A DNA stretch of 64,000 nt from NCBI RefSeq assembly GCF_029872155.1, contig NZ_JARXLA010000008.1, forward strand, positions 622,501 through 686,500, read 5' to 3'. This document shows positions 45,499 to 54,672 of this stretch, in pieces. Under the pieces are notes generated by a model. That model did no database searches and was not told the DNA's origin. It saw only the letters and a list, made by a program, of their open reading frames with translations. Origin of the DNA: Hyphomicrobium sp. D-2 (GTDB lineage: Bacteria; Pseudomonadota; Alphaproteobacteria; Rhizobiales; Hyphomicrobiaceae). A program made the position numbers and the translations under genes. Each line of letters starts with the position of its first letter. The stretch's first letter is position 1.

Positions 45499-46670
45499 CG
45501 CGAGCGTTGGCACTGGTAAGCCTGTTGTGCGCCATTTTCATGCTGGGCTCCGGCGGCACGTACAGTGCTGATGTCGGTGGCCAGTTTTATGGTGATATGG
45601 GCCCTTCCGGATTGCCGAAGTTTGGCTCGCCGACACGGCTCAAGAACATCGTAAGTGTTCAGGGCGTGCGGCCGAACCAGCTTGTTGGCTACGGCTTGGT
45701 GATCGGCCTCAATGGCACGGGCGACAGCCTGCGCAACTCGCCGTTCACGCAGCAGTCTATGCAAGCCATGCTTGACCGGCTGGGCGTCAATATCCGACGG
45801 CAAAACACGCGCACGCGCAACACTGCCGCAGTTGTGGTGACGGCAGAACTGCCGGCGTTTGCACAAACCGGAACCACCATCGACGTTACTGTTTCATCGC
45901 TTGGCGATGCGACGTCGCTGCTCGGCGGTACGCTGATCATGACGGCGCTGCATGGTGCCGATAATCTGGTCTATGCGGTTGCGCAGGGGCAGTTGACTGT
46001 TTCGGGCTATCAAATCACCGGCGCAGCCCAGACCATGACGCAGAACGTTCCGACCTCTGCGCGCATTCCTAACGGCGCGCTTGTCGAGCGCGAGGCACCG
46101 GGCCAGTTCCTGGAAGTCGAGTTCCTCGGACTTGAATTGCGCAACCCTGATTTTGGAACGGCTATTCGAATTTCAGATGCGATCAATGCCTACGGTCTTG
46201 ATCGGTTCGGAATGGAACTTGCGCGCGCTGCAGATCTACGCAGCGTTGCGGTGAAGCGCCCGCCGAACATGTCGCCAACACGTTTGATGGCGGAAATTGG
46301 TGAGCTGATCGTCGAGCCAGATGTGCCTGCGGTCGTCGTTGTCGATGAACGCACGGGCACGATCGTCATCGGTCGCGACGTGACCATTTCAACGGTTGCA
46401 GTCAGTCACGGCAATCTGACCGTTACCGTGACGGAAACTCCGCAGGTGTCGCAACCCTTGCCGTTCTCCGAAGGCCAGACAGTCGTGACACCGGAAACCA
46501 ACATATCTTCATTCGAACAGGGCGGCGCATTGCGGATCGTTCAAGGTACCAATCTGAATGTGTTGGTGCTCGGGTTGAATCGAATGGGCCTCAAGCCGCA
46601 GGGCGTTATTGCGGTGCTTCAGGCAATCAAATCAGCCGGCGCGCTGCAAGCTGACCTCGTGGTGCAATAA
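45495..46670 (+). CDS. flgI: Flagellar P-ring protein FlgI
   Basis: This 391-residue protein has a signal peptide and the FlgI sequence: SVQGVRPNQLVGYGLVIGLN and NMSPTRLMAEIGELIVEPD, ending INRMGLKPQGVIAVLQAIK-type. It forms the P-ring in the peptidoglycan layer. The last base is shared with the next gene. Confidence 0.95.
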   Translation: MTRALALVSLLCAIFMLGSGGTYSADVGGQFYGDMGPSGLPKFGSPTRLKNIVSVQGVRPNQLVGYGLVIGLNGTGDSLRNSPFTQQSMQAMLDRLGVNIRRQNTRTRNTAAVVVTAELPAFAQTGTTIDVTVSSLGDATSLLGGTLIMTALHGADNLVYAVAQGQLTVSGYQITGAAQTMTQNVPTSARIPNGALVEREAPGQFLEVEFLGLELRNPDFGTAIRISDAINAYGLDRFGMELARAADLRSVAVKRPPNMSPTRLMAEIGELIVEPDVPAVVVVDERTGTIVIGRDVTISTVAVSHGNLTVTVTETPQVSQPLPFSEGQTVVTPETNISSFEQGGALRIVQGTNLNVLVLGLNRMGLKPQGVIAVLQAIKSAGALQADLVVQ

Positions 46671-47596
46671 TGGCGAGCTCCGTTGATCGATATACTGCAT
46701 GCGTGGCACTGACGTTGCTCTGTGTTGCGGCTTGTGGAGCGGCGTCGCCTTTGTCTGCGCAGATGGGGTGGACGGCTTCGGTTGATGAGGCGCCAACGGA
46801 TGCGGCCACGGGGCGGTTGTCTCCGTCCAGCGCACTCGCCCGCGCGGCGCGCTCTATTCCAGCACCCAGGCCTGCAGCTCTGCCTCCATTGCCGAAGATG
46901 AAACCGCAGGCGCCGGTGGCTGTAGCTGCGCCTGTTGCCGGTAAAGCGGAGCCGATCGACGAGTTCGACGAGATCGTTACAGGATCGATTGTCAGCAGCG
47001 GCGAGCGTGTTCCGCCTCCGCTGGAGGAAAGCGCGCGGCTGTTCAACGACAATACGCACGCTGCAGGCGATCCGATCGTAACCGGATCGGTCGATGACGC
47101 GAATTCCGATCTTGCGAAGGGATACTGCGTTGCCATCTCCAGCGCAGCGGCAGACGCGCGCATTGCCGTGCAGCGCTCGAAGCTGACGGAAATGGAACAG
47201 CAGATCGCGCAACGCATCGCGACGCTGGAGCAGAAAACGCAGGAGCTGCGTAGCTGGGTGGAACGTCGCGATGCGTTTCTTCTGCGCGCCAATGCTTCGC
47301 TTGTGAACATCTACGCGCAGATGGAGCCGGATTCGGCGGCGCCACAGCTTGTCGAGATGGATGAGGAAACAGCGGCGTCACTTCTGTTGAAGCTGGAGCC
47401 GCAGAATGCCAGCGCAATTCTGAACGAGATGGCGCCGGAAAAAGCTGCGCGTCTTGCAGGCACGATTGCGGGCTCGGTGCGCAGGCCAAAAGCCGTCGCT
47501 GCACCGCGCCCGCCCGTTGTGTCTCCGACGCCGGGTGTCGCACAGCCGATCGATCAAATGCCAGCGCAAGCCTACCCAGGCGGGGGAAGATCATGA
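46670..47596 (+). CDS. motE: MotE-like motor chaperone
   Basis: This 308-residue protein has an N-terminal signal-like hydrophobic segment and a proline-rich linker. A coiled coil (LTEMEQQIAQRIATLEQKT) and a C-terminal MgtE-N-like helix pair (EETAASLLLKLEPQNASAIL and NEMAPEKAARLAGTIAG) follow. In Sinorhizobium MotE sits in the same place between flgI and flgH and is a periplasmic chaperone for MotC; motC is present at 59336. The assignment rests on domain layout and synteny. The stop overlaps flgH by four bases. Confidence 0.8.
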   Translation: MASSVDRYTACVALTLLCVAACGAASPLSAQMGWTASVDEAPTDAATGRLSPSSALARAARSIPAPRPAALPPLPKMKPQAPVAVAAPVAGKAEPIDEFDEIVTGSIVSSGERVPPPLEESARLFNDNTHAAGDPIVTGSVDDANSDLAKGYCVAISSAAADARIAVQRSKLTEMEQQIAQRIATLEQKTQELRSWVERRDAFLLRANASLVNIYAQMEPDSAAPQLVEMDEETAASLLLKLEPQNASAILNEMAPEKAARLAGTIAGSVRRPKAVAAPRPPVVSPTPGVAQPIDQMPAQAYPGGGRS

Positions 47597-48312
47597 TCGC
47601 AAGGCTGGCAGTGCTCTTGATGGTTGCGCCCATTCTGGGCGCTTGCGCTGTTGATGTGCGCGACTTCAATCGTGAGCCGCATATGACACCGGTCGGCAGC
47701 GGCATGGTGCCGAAGCGCGTTTCCATGATTACAGAAGCAGCGCCGCAGAATGTTTATCGAGGCAACTCCTCCATCTGGCAGGATTCGCGCGCGGACCTGT
47801 TCTCGGATCTGCGTGCACGCCGTATCGGCGACACCGTAACGGTGCGGATTTCGATCAAGGACAAGGCGTCGATCGCCAACGATTCAGAACGCAAGCGCGA
47901 CGCTTCAAATGAGCTTGGCTTCGACTATTCCTACGATTTCGCATCAACGGGCGGTGCGGTAGGTGGGCAAGGCGCGTTCGATATCGGCGCTGGCTCGAAG
48001 ACGCGGACAAAAAGCGAAGGCGGCATCGAGCGGTCTGAAAAGATTGAGCTGTTGGTGGCCGCAGTGGTTTCCGATGTGCTGCCGAACGGCAACCTCGTGA
48101 TCAGCGGCTCGCAGGAGGTGCGCGTCAATTTCGAGATGCGCATTCTGAATGTTGCAGGCATCATCCGGCCGTTGGATATCTCGGCTGACAACTCGATCGC
48201 GTATGAGAAAATTGCCGAGGCCCGCATCGCTTATGGCGGCCGTGGCCGTCTGATGGAAGTGCAGCAGCCCCCGTGGGGTCAGCAGCTCGTCGACAATATC
48301 TCTCCGTTCTGA
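47593..48312 (+). CDS. flgH: Flagellar L-ring lipoprotein FlgH
   Basis: This 239-residue protein has a lipoprotein signal with lipobox LGAC. It contains the FlgH motifs SSIWQDSRADLFSDLRARRIGDTVTV and NLVISGSQEVRVNFEMRIL, ending QQLVDNISPF. It forms the L-ring in the outer membrane. It follows motE with a four-base overlap. Confidence 0.95.
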   Translation: MIARLAVLLMVAPILGACAVDVRDFNREPHMTPVGSGMVPKRVSMITEAAPQNVYRGNSSIWQDSRADLFSDLRARRIGDTVTVRISIKDKASIANDSERKRDASNELGFDYSYDFASTGGAVGGQGAFDIGAGSKTRTKSEGGIERSEKIELLVAAVVSDVLPNGNLVISGSQEVRVNFEMRILNVAGIIRPLDISADNSIAYEKIAEARIAYGGRGRLMEVQQPPWGQQLVDNISPF

Positions 48313-48323
48313 CCGGTTGGGAA

Positions 48324-48833
48324 ATGACAGCAGCAGCCATGGATGAAACGATTTCCGATAACGGCCAGAAGTCGGCTTCGCTTTCGACCGGATACTTCCT
48401 GCTGGCCGTGGTGGTGCTGACGCTGGCCGCGGCTGGTGTTGGATTCGTATTGGGTCAGCAGCTACTTTTGCGCGGCGGCGGGAACGAGGTTGTCGAGCAG
48501 GCCAAGCCAGCTGGCTATCTGGGCGAGCGCCTGAAGATGGAAAGCTCCAAACTGCGGCCGCTCACCCCTATCGTCACCAATCTGGCCGGCTCCAGTTCGA
48601 CGTGGATCAGAATTGAAGCGTCGCTGGTGTTCGATGTGGTGCCCGATGATGCTGACGCACTGGTTGCCCGCATTACAGAGGACATAGTCGCGTTTCTGCG
48701 CACGGTGCCGATTGAGCGCATTCAAGGTGCATCCGGCTTTCAGCATCTGAGCGAGGATCTGAATGATCGGGTACGCGCACGCAGTGACGGCAATGTGCGC
48801 GAAATCATCATTCAGGGGCTCATAGTCGAATGA
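48324..48833 (+). CDS. fliL: Flagellar stator-associated protein FliL
   Basis: From the ATG at 48324 (11 bases after flgH) the protein has 169 residues; the longer frame overlaps flgH and is rejected. One membrane helix (LAVVVLTLAAAGVGFVLGQ) precedes a periplasmic FliL domain with TWIRIEASLVFDV and RTVPIERIQGASGFQHLSEDLNDR. FliL stabilises stators. It overlaps fliP by four bases. Confidence 0.92.
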   Translation: MTAAAMDETISDNGQKSASLSTGYFLLAVVVLTLAAAGVGFVLGQQLLLRGGGNEVVEQAKPAGYLGERLKMESSKLRPLTPIVTNLAGSSSTWIRIEASLVFDVVPDDADALVARITEDIVAFLRTVPIERIQGASGFQHLSEDLNDRVRARSDGNVREIIIQGLIVE

Positions 48834-49624
48834 AGCGAGCCCTTTTGATTGTGCTGTTGCTCGGTCTTGGAACCGTGCAGGCAGCAGCGCAAGCACTGCC
48901 GAGCCTGGAAGAGCTTTTACCGCAGGGTGATGCTTCTGCGGCGGGCCGGATCATTCAGTTCGTGATGCTGATCACGGTGCTGTCGATCGCGCCTGGCATT
49001 CTGGTGATGGTGACTTGCTTCACCCGTTTTGTGGTGGCGCTGTCTTTTCTGCGCGCTGGTATCGGTCTTCAAACAACACCGGCTAACCTGATCCTGATCA
49101 GTCTGGCGCTGTTCATGACGCTGTACGTGATGGCGCCGACCTTCGACAAGGCCTGGAAAAACGGGGTAGCCCCGCTCATTGAAAACAAGATCACGGAAGA
49201 GGAAGCGTTTACGCAGATCACAGCGCCGTTTCGATCATTCATGCTGGCCAACGTGCGCGATAAAGATCTGAAGCTCTTCTACGATCTGGCGCACGAGCGG
49301 CTTTGGCCTCGTCAAAGTGGATCGCAAGGCGAGCAGACTGAAGCACCACCTCCTCCGCCTCCGCCGCAAACCGATGAAAACATCGAGCTGCGGATTCTGA
49401 TCCCGGCATTCATGATCTCCGAACTGCGCAGGGGTTTTGAGATCGGGTTTCTAATGGTTCTGCCGTTTCTCGTGATCGACATGATCGTCGCAACGCTGAC
49501 CATGTCGATGGGCATGATGATGCTGCCACCAACGATCATATCGTTGCCGTTCAAGATCCTGTTTTTTGTTCTGATCGATGGCTGGAATTTGCTCGTCGGC
49601 GGTTTGATTCGCTCCTATGTGTAG
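48830..49624 (+). CDS. fliP: Flagellar export gate protein FliP
   Basis: This 264-residue protein has a cleavable N-terminal signal and four later membrane segments. Family signatures are LSIAPGILVMVTCFTRFVVALSFLR and IDMIVATLTMSMGMMMLPP. It is the pore core of the export gate with FliQ and FliR. The acidic/proline stretch TEAPPPPPPPQTDENIELR is a variable loop. It is the last gene before the flagellins. Confidence 0.96.
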   Translation: MKRALLIVLLLGLGTVQAAAQALPSLEELLPQGDASAAGRIIQFVMLITVLSIAPGILVMVTCFTRFVVALSFLRAGIGLQTTPANLILISLALFMTLYVMAPTFDKAWKNGVAPLIENKITEEEAFTQITAPFRSFMLANVRDKDLKLFYDLAHERLWPRQSGSQGEQTEAPPPPPPPQTDENIELRILIPAFMISELRRGFEIGFLMVLPFLVIDMIVATLTMSMGMMMLPPTIISLPFKILFFVLIDGWNLLVGGLIRSYV

Positions 49625-49690
49625 CTTTTTTGAGCGAATGGTTGCGTTTCGTTAACCAGTTCTTCAATGGTAGATGGTTGAGTAGCGTCA

Positions 49691-49802
49691 CACGGCGGGT
49701 TGGGCGGTTTTCGTCCAAGGGCATGATGCCGAGCCGCCGTGCCGGAATGGTGATCCGGCATGTCCCATAAGCAACACTAACTCCTCGGGACAGGCTTCCA
49801 AA
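49691..49802 (+). promoter_or_regulatory. Structured flagellin leader 1
   Basis: Hairpin P1 has TTGGGCG (49700-49706) pairing with CGTCCAA (49712-49718). P2 is GGCATGATGCC. P3 is TGCCGGA/TCCGGCA. The box TGTCCC (49761-49766) is complementary to GGGACA (49787-49792) at the ribosome-binding site. GGGCATG (49719-49725) can pair instead with CATGTCCC (49759-49766). Confidence 0.8.
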
Positions 49803-50741
49803 ATGGCTAGTATCAATACGAACATCGCAGCAATGACCGCGCTGCGCTCACTGACTTCCACCAACGATGCTCTCACGCGCACGCAGGACCGTATCTCTAC
49901 TGGTCTGCGCGTCAGCACGGCTGCCGACAACGCGGCGTACTGGTCGATCGCTACGACCATGAAGTCCGACACATCGGCGCTTTCGACGGTGCAGGATGCC
50001 CTGGGTCTCGGTGCAGCCACTATCGATGTCGCCTATACGGCGCTTGATGAGGCGAAGAACCTCGTCATCAAGATCAAGGACAAGCTGGTTGCTGCTGCGC
50101 AGCCCGGTCTTGACCGCGAGAAGATCCAGACGGAAATCACTGAGCTGCAGTCGCAGCTGAAGGGCATCGCCGACGCGGCGAGCCTGCAAGGCCAGAACTG
50201 GCTGTCGGTGGACTCGTCTGCGGCTGGTTACACTGCAACGAAGCAGGTGGTTTCGTCGATTGCGCGCGCTGCAGGCACCATTTCGGTGCAGACCATTTCC
50301 ATCAACACCGCTGGAATGGTTCTGTACGACAACAGCGCTACGGCTGACGGCATTCTCGATTCTATGCGCGATGCAGCCACTGGCGCCGTCGATCCGGCAG
50401 GTACGTTCAATATCGCAACATTGAATATCTCTGCGCTGACAGACAGTGTCGCGCATATGGCCATCCTCGACGGCTACATTAAGGGTGCAGATCGCGCGAT
50501 CACAGACTTGGCGGCAGGTGCAACGACGCTTGGCGCAGCCAAGGCCCGCATCGACATTCAGCAGACCTTCGTGGCCAGCCTGAAGGATGCGCTTGAGGGC
50601 GGCATCAGCCAGCTCGTCGACGCTGACATGAACGAAGAGTCGACCCGCTTGCAGGCGCTGCAGGTGAAGCAGCAGCTTGGCATTCAGGCGCTGTCGATCG
50701 CCAACAGCTCCAGCCAGAGCATCCTGAGCCTGTTCAAGTAA
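49803..50741 (+). CDS. fliC: Flagellin, subfamily A, copy 1
   Basis: This 312-residue flagellin has the N-terminal D0/D1 MASINTNIAAMTALRSLTST and the C-terminal LQVKQQLGIQALSIANSSSQ. The mid-N segment TTMKSDTSALS and the IDIQQTF and EGGISQL segments group it with copy 2. The central region carries the short TGAVDPAGTF form, like copy 5. It has only a small variable domain. It is exported and polymerises into the filament. A structured leader controls it, and a hairpin without a T-tract follows. Confidence 0.97.
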   Translation: MASINTNIAAMTALRSLTSTNDALTRTQDRISTGLRVSTAADNAAYWSIATTMKSDTSALSTVQDALGLGAATIDVAYTALDEAKNLVIKIKDKLVAAAQPGLDREKIQTEITELQSQLKGIADAASLQGQNWLSVDSSAAGYTATKQVVSSIARAAGTISVQTISINTAGMVLYDNSATADGILDSMRDAATGAVDPAGTFNIATLNISALTDSVAHMAILDGYIKGADRAITDLAAGATTLGAAKARIDIQQTFVASLKDALEGGISQLVDADMNEESTRLQALQVKQQLGIQALSIANSSSQSILSLFK

Positions 50742-50759
50742 CAGGTGAGGCAAGTTTAG

Positions 50760-50791
50760 CCTTGGCGCTTAATTTATTGCGTGCGCCAAGG
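50760..50791 (+). terminator. Hairpin after flagellin 1
   Basis: CCTTGGCGC (50760-50768) and GCGCCAAGG (50783-50791) form a perfect 9-base stem with a 14-base loop. No T-tract follows directly, so it may be an mRNA 3'-end stabiliser or a weak terminator. Confidence 0.55.
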
Positions 50792-50860
50792 TGACTATCA
50801 GCGGCTTTTGTATTCCGTATCGGCGACGATCTTGTGATCGGTTGTCGGGCCTTTAATGCG

Positions 50861-50967
50861 ACGGCGGGTTGGGCGGTTTTCGTCCAAGGGCATGATGCCG
50901 ATACGCCGTGCCGGAATTGATCCGGCATGTCCCATGAGCAACAATTTTTCCAAGGGACAGGCCTCCA
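50861..50967 (+). promoter_or_regulatory. Structured flagellin leader 2
   Basis: P1 is identical to leader 1 (TTGGGCG/CGTCCAA). P2 is GGCATGATGCC. P3 is TGCCGGA/TCCGGCA with a shorter loop. TGTCCC (50928-50933) is complementary to GGGACA (50954-50959). GGGCATG lies at 50888-50894. Confidence 0.8.
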
Positions 50968-51933
50968 ATGGCTAGTATCAACACGAACATTGCAGCGATG
51001 ACCGCGCTGCGTTCTCTGACTTCTACCAACGACGCTCTCACGCGCACGCAGGATCGTATTTCGACCGGCCTGCGCGTTAACACTGCAGCCGATAACGCCG
51101 CTTACTGGTCGATCGCCACGACCATGAAGTCCGACACGTCGGCGCTTTCGACGGTGCAGGACGCACTCGGCCTCGGGGCTGCGACGGTTGACGTAGCGTA
51201 TACGGCGCTTGATGAGGCGAAGAACCTCGTCATCAAGATCAAGGACAAGCTGGTTGCCGCTGCGCAGCCGGGTCTTGATCGTGCGAAGATCCAGACTGAA
51301 ATCACCGAGCTGCAGGCGCAGTTGAAGGGCATGGCTGACGCTGCAACTCTGCAGGGCCAGAACTGGCTTTCAGTGGATTCGGCCGCTGCAGGCTATAACG
51401 CGTCGAAAAAGATCGTGTCGTCGATCGCGCGTGCTGCCGGCACCATCTCTGTGCAGACGATCACGATCGATACAACGTCGATGGTGTTGTTTGACTCGAA
51501 CGCAGCTGTTGCAGGCGTCGGCATTCTCGATGCGTACCGCAACGCAACGACCGGTATTCGCTATCCGACCCAGCCGGCCACGCCTGCCGCTACCGACTTC
51601 ACGATCGTTGGCATCAACATCTCGGCGTTGACTGACAGCACTGCCGATCTCGCGACGCTTGATGGTTACATCAAGGGTGCGGATCGCGCGATCACGGAAC
51701 TCGCAGCGGGTGCTACGGCACTGGGTGCCGCGAAGGCCCGCATCGACATTCAGCAGACGTTCGTGTCGAGCCTGAAAGATGCGCTTGAAGGCGGCATCAG
51801 CCAGCTCGTCGACGCGGATATGAATGAAGAGTCCACGCGCTTGCAGGCGCTGCAGGTGAAGCAGCAGCTTGGTATCCAGGCGCTGTCGATCGCCAACAGC
51901 TCCAGCCAGAGCATTCTGAGCCTGTTCCGCTAA
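50968..51933 (+). CDS. fliC: Flagellin, subfamily A, copy 2
   Basis: This 321-residue flagellin shares its terminal domains with copy 1 (TTMKSDTSALS, ALDEAKNLVIKIKDK, ARIDIQQTF). Its central segment is the long TQPATPAATDF form shared with copies 3 and 4. It ends ILSLFR. An 8-base-distant GGGACA precedes the ATG. A clear terminator follows. Confidence 0.97.
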   Translation: MASINTNIAAMTALRSLTSTNDALTRTQDRISTGLRVNTAADNAAYWSIATTMKSDTSALSTVQDALGLGAATVDVAYTALDEAKNLVIKIKDKLVAAAQPGLDRAKIQTEITELQAQLKGMADAATLQGQNWLSVDSAAAGYNASKKIVSSIARAAGTISVQTITIDTTSMVLFDSNAAVAGVGILDAYRNATTGIRYPTQPATPAATDFTIVGINISALTDSTADLATLDGYIKGADRAITELAAGATALGAAKARIDIQQTFVSSLKDALEGGISQLVDADMNEESTRLQALQVKQQLGIQALSIANSSSQSILSLFR

Positions 51934-51956
51934 GACACGCTCAACGCACCTTATTG

Positions 51957-51992
51957 AAAGGGCCGGATCCCGTAGAGGGGTCTGGCCTTTTC
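51957..51992 (+). terminator. Rho-independent terminator after flagellin 2
   Basis: The imperfect stem AAAGGGCCGGATCCC (51957-51971) pairs with GGGTCTGGCC and following T residues (to 51991). Confidence 0.75.
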
Positions 51993-52120
51993 GTATTTGG
52001 ACATCCGTTTATGGCTCGTTCAGTACGTTTTTATGAGCGTTAATGCCGCACGATGGAAACATCGGCCAAGTGCCGCCGCGTTAGTTAGAATGCAAGGTAT
52101 TCATCATTAAGCATTGGCTA

Positions 52121-52220
52121 TGACAGGTTGGGCCACGAACCCAAGGGCATGATGCCGAACTGTTGTGCCGGTTAGACCGGCATGTCCCGATCGTAATCAG
52201 TCATCCCAAGGGACACTCCA
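52121..52220 (+). promoter_or_regulatory. Structured flagellin leader 3
   Basis: P1 is TTGGG (52128-52132) with CCCAA (52140-52144). P2 is GGCATGATGCC. P3 is TGCCGG/CCGGCA (52166-52182). TGTCCC (52183-52188) is complementary to GGGACA (52210-52215), five bases before the ATG. GGGCATG lies at 52145-52151. Confidence 0.8.
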
Positions 52221-53186
52221 ATGGCGAGTATCAATACCAACGTTGCCGCGATGACGGCGCTCCGTTCTCTCACTTCCACGAACTCTGCGCTTGAGCAGAC
52301 GCAGAACCGCATCTCTACCGGTCTGCGCGTCAACACCGCTGCCGACAACGCCGCTTACTGGTCGATCGCCACCACGCTGCGCTCCGACAGCTCGTCGCTG
52401 TCGACCGTGCAGGATGCGCTCGGTCTCGGCGCCGCTTTCGTCGATGTCGCCTATACGGCGATGGACGAAGCCAAGAACATCATGACCAAGATCAAGGACA
52501 AGCTGGTCGCTGCGGCTCAGCCGGGTCTTGATCGCGCCAAGATCCAGACCGAAATCACCGAACTGCAGTCACAGCTGAAGGGCATCGGCGATGCCGCCAG
52601 CCTGCAGGGCCAGAACTGGCTTTCTGTTGACTCGGCTGCTGCCGGCTATAACGCGTCGAAGCAGGTTGTTTCGTCGATCGCGCGTGCTGGCGGTACCATC
52701 ACGGTGCAGTCGATTTCGATCAACACCAGCTCGATGATCATGTTCGACTCCAACGCGGCCGTCGCCGGAGTTGGCATCATCGACGCATATCGCGACGGCA
52801 CCACCGGCGTGCGCCATGCAACCCAGCCTGCAACGCCAGCTGCGACCGACTTCCGTCTGTCGGACATCAACATCGGGGCGCTGACCGACAGCACGGCTGA
52901 TCTCGCAACGCTTGATGGCTACATCAAGGGTGCTGACCGCGCGATCACGGAAATGACTGCCGGTGCGACGACGCTGGGTGCTGCCAAGGCACGCATCGAG
53001 ATTCAGCAGTCGTTTGTTTCCAGCTTGAAGGACTCGATCGAAAGCGGCATCAGCCAGCTCGTCGACGCTGACATGAATGCAGAGTCGACCCGCTTGCAGG
53101 CACTGCAGGTGAAGCAGCAGCTTGGCATCCAGGCGCTGTCGATCGCCAACAGCTCCAGCCAGAGCATCCTGAGCCTGTTCCGTTAA
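52221..53186 (+). CDS. fliC: Flagellin, subfamily B, copy 3
   Basis: This 321-residue flagellin has the subfamily B terminal features TTLRSDSSSLS, AMDEAKNIMTKIKDK, ARIEIQQSF and ESGISQLVDADMNAEST. The long central form TQPATPAATDF is present. A strong terminator follows. It is nearly the same length as copies 2 and 4. Confidence 0.97.
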   Translation: MASINTNVAAMTALRSLTSTNSALEQTQNRISTGLRVNTAADNAAYWSIATTLRSDSSSLSTVQDALGLGAAFVDVAYTAMDEAKNIMTKIKDKLVAAAQPGLDRAKIQTEITELQSQLKGIGDAASLQGQNWLSVDSAAAGYNASKQVVSSIARAGGTITVQSISINTSSMIMFDSNAAVAGVGIIDAYRDGTTGVRHATQPATPAATDFRLSDINIGALTDSTADLATLDGYIKGADRAITEMTAGATTLGAAKARIEIQQSFVSSLKDSIESGISQLVDADMNAESTRLQALQVKQQLGIQALSIANSSSQSILSLFR

Positions 53187-53210
53187 TCCGGACAGAGATG
53201 CCTGCCTATT

Positions 53211-53247
53211 GAAAGCCAAGCTCCTCCCAGGGCTTGGCTTTCTTTTT
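53211..53247 (+). terminator. Strong rho-independent terminator after flagellin 3
   Basis: GAAAGCCAAGC (53211-53221) pairs perfectly with GCTTGGCTTTC (53232-53242), followed by TTTTT. Confidence 0.95.
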
Positions 53248-53358
53248 AATTGAGTTTTCACCAGCGCTCATCGAGCGGGATCGTTTCGAGCAGATAGATA
53301 GAAGTTGAATGATTTCATTAGCCGGGTTGAAAACGGCCAACGTTAAACGTGCAAGCAT

Positions 53359-53455
53359 GACAGGTTGGGTCTAACGAACCCAAGGGCATGATGCCGAACT
53401 GTTATGCCGGTTGATCCGGTATGTCCCGCTAGTTTGCGTTTAAAGGGACAGCCCG
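53359..53455 (+). promoter_or_regulatory. Structured flagellin leader 4
   Basis: P1 is TTGGGT with ACCCAA. P2 is GGCATGATGCC. P3 is ATGCCGG/CCGGTAT with one G-U pair. TGTCCC (53422-53427) is complementary to GGGACA (53445-53450). GGGCATG lies at 53384-53390. Confidence 0.8.
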
Positions 53456-54421
53456 ATGGCAAGTATCAATAGCAACGTCGCCGCTATGACGGCGCTGCGT
53501 GCTCTCACCGCGACCAATTCTTCTCTTGTTCAGACGCAGAGCCGTATTTCCACCGGTATGCGCGTCAACACCGCTGCCGACAACGCCGCTTACTGGTCGA
53601 TCGCAACCACACTGCGTTCTGACAGCTCGTCGCTGTCGACGGTGCAGGATGCGCTTGGCCTTGGCGCAGCATTTGTCGATGTTGCCTACACGGCGATGGA
53701 CGAAGCCAAGAACATCATGACCAAGATCAAGGATAAGCTGGTCGCTGCGGCTCAGCCGGGCCTCGACCGCGCCAAGATCCAGACCGAAATCACCGAACTG
53801 CAGTCGCAGCTCAAGGGCATGTCTGACGCTGCAACGCTGCAGGGCCAGAACTGGCTGTCGGTTGACTCTGAGGCAGCCGGTTACAACGCCACGAAGAAGA
53901 TCGTGTCTTCGATTGCGCGATCTGGCGGCAGCATCTCGGTGCAGTCGATTTCTATCGACACGTCCTCGATGGTTCTGTTTGACGCCAGCACGGAAGACGA
54001 CGGCGTCGGCATTATTGATGCCTATCGCGATGGAACAACCGGTGAGCGTTATGCAACGCAGCCGGGTACGCCTGCCGCTACCGACTTCCGTCTGTCGACG
54101 ATGAATATCTCGACTTTGACCGACAGCGCCGCCCATCTTGCGACGCTGGATGGTTACATCAAGGCTGCCGATCTCGCGATCAGTGAGATGGCTGCTGGCG
54201 CTACCACGCTGGGTGCTGCCAAGGCGCGTATCGAGATTCAGCAGTCGTTCGTTTCGAGCCTGAAGGATGCGATCGAAAGTGGCATCAGTCAGCTCGTCGA
54301 CGCTGACATGAATGCTGAGTCTACACGCTTGCAGGCCCTGCAGGTGAAGCAGCAGCTTGGTATTCAGGCGCTGTCGATTGCCAACAGTTCAAGCCAGAGC
54401 ATCCTGAGCTTGTTCCGTTAA
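53456..54421 (+). CDS. fliC: Flagellin, subfamily B, copy 4
   Basis: This 321-residue flagellin has subfamily B termini (TTLRSDSSSLS, ARIEIQQSF) and the long central form TQPGTPAATDF. Copy-specific changes include NSNVAAM near the N-terminus and GYIKAADLAISEM. A terminator closely related to that of copy 3 follows, showing that the duplication included flanking sequence. Confidence 0.97.
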   Translation: MASINSNVAAMTALRALTATNSSLVQTQSRISTGMRVNTAADNAAYWSIATTLRSDSSSLSTVQDALGLGAAFVDVAYTAMDEAKNIMTKIKDKLVAAAQPGLDRAKIQTEITELQSQLKGMSDAATLQGQNWLSVDSEAAGYNATKKIVSSIARSGGSISVQSISIDTSSMVLFDASTEDDGVGIIDAYRDGTTGERYATQPGTPAATDFRLSTMNISTLTDSAAHLATLDGYIKAADLAISEMAAGATTLGAAKARIEIQQSFVSSLKDAIESGISQLVDADMNAESTRLQALQVKQQLGIQALSIANSSSQSILSLFR

Positions 54422-54457
54422 ACTCACGTCGCTTACACGTTTCAAACGCCCAACTTT

Positions 54458-54496
54458 GAAGGTCGAGCTCCTCCCAGGGCTTGGCCTTCTTTTTTT
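54458..54496 (+). terminator. Rho-independent terminator after flagellin 4
   Basis: GAAGGTCGAGC (54458-54468) pairs imperfectly with GCTTGGCCTTC (54479-54489) and is followed by seven T residues. The loop TCCTCCCAGG is shared with the copy-3 terminator. Confidence 0.93.
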
Positions 54497-54672
54497 GTAT
54501 TCGTGTGAATCGATTTGAACCACTTACGCACCTGGTATGCGGCGCGTTCGTACTAATCGTGTTGCGATATCATTAGGCACATTTGTAGCAGCGCGTTTGA
54601 CGCATCGATTGCATAAACGGCGGGGCGTTGCGTTAGGGAGGGCGCAAGAGTTCATCGGATATGTGTTGTGTG

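Noticed and set aside
49848-50753. Minus-strand frame of 301 residues opposite flagellin 1
   Set aside because: Similar frames recur opposite the other flagellins because the sense sequence repeats; they are not independent evidence of a gene.
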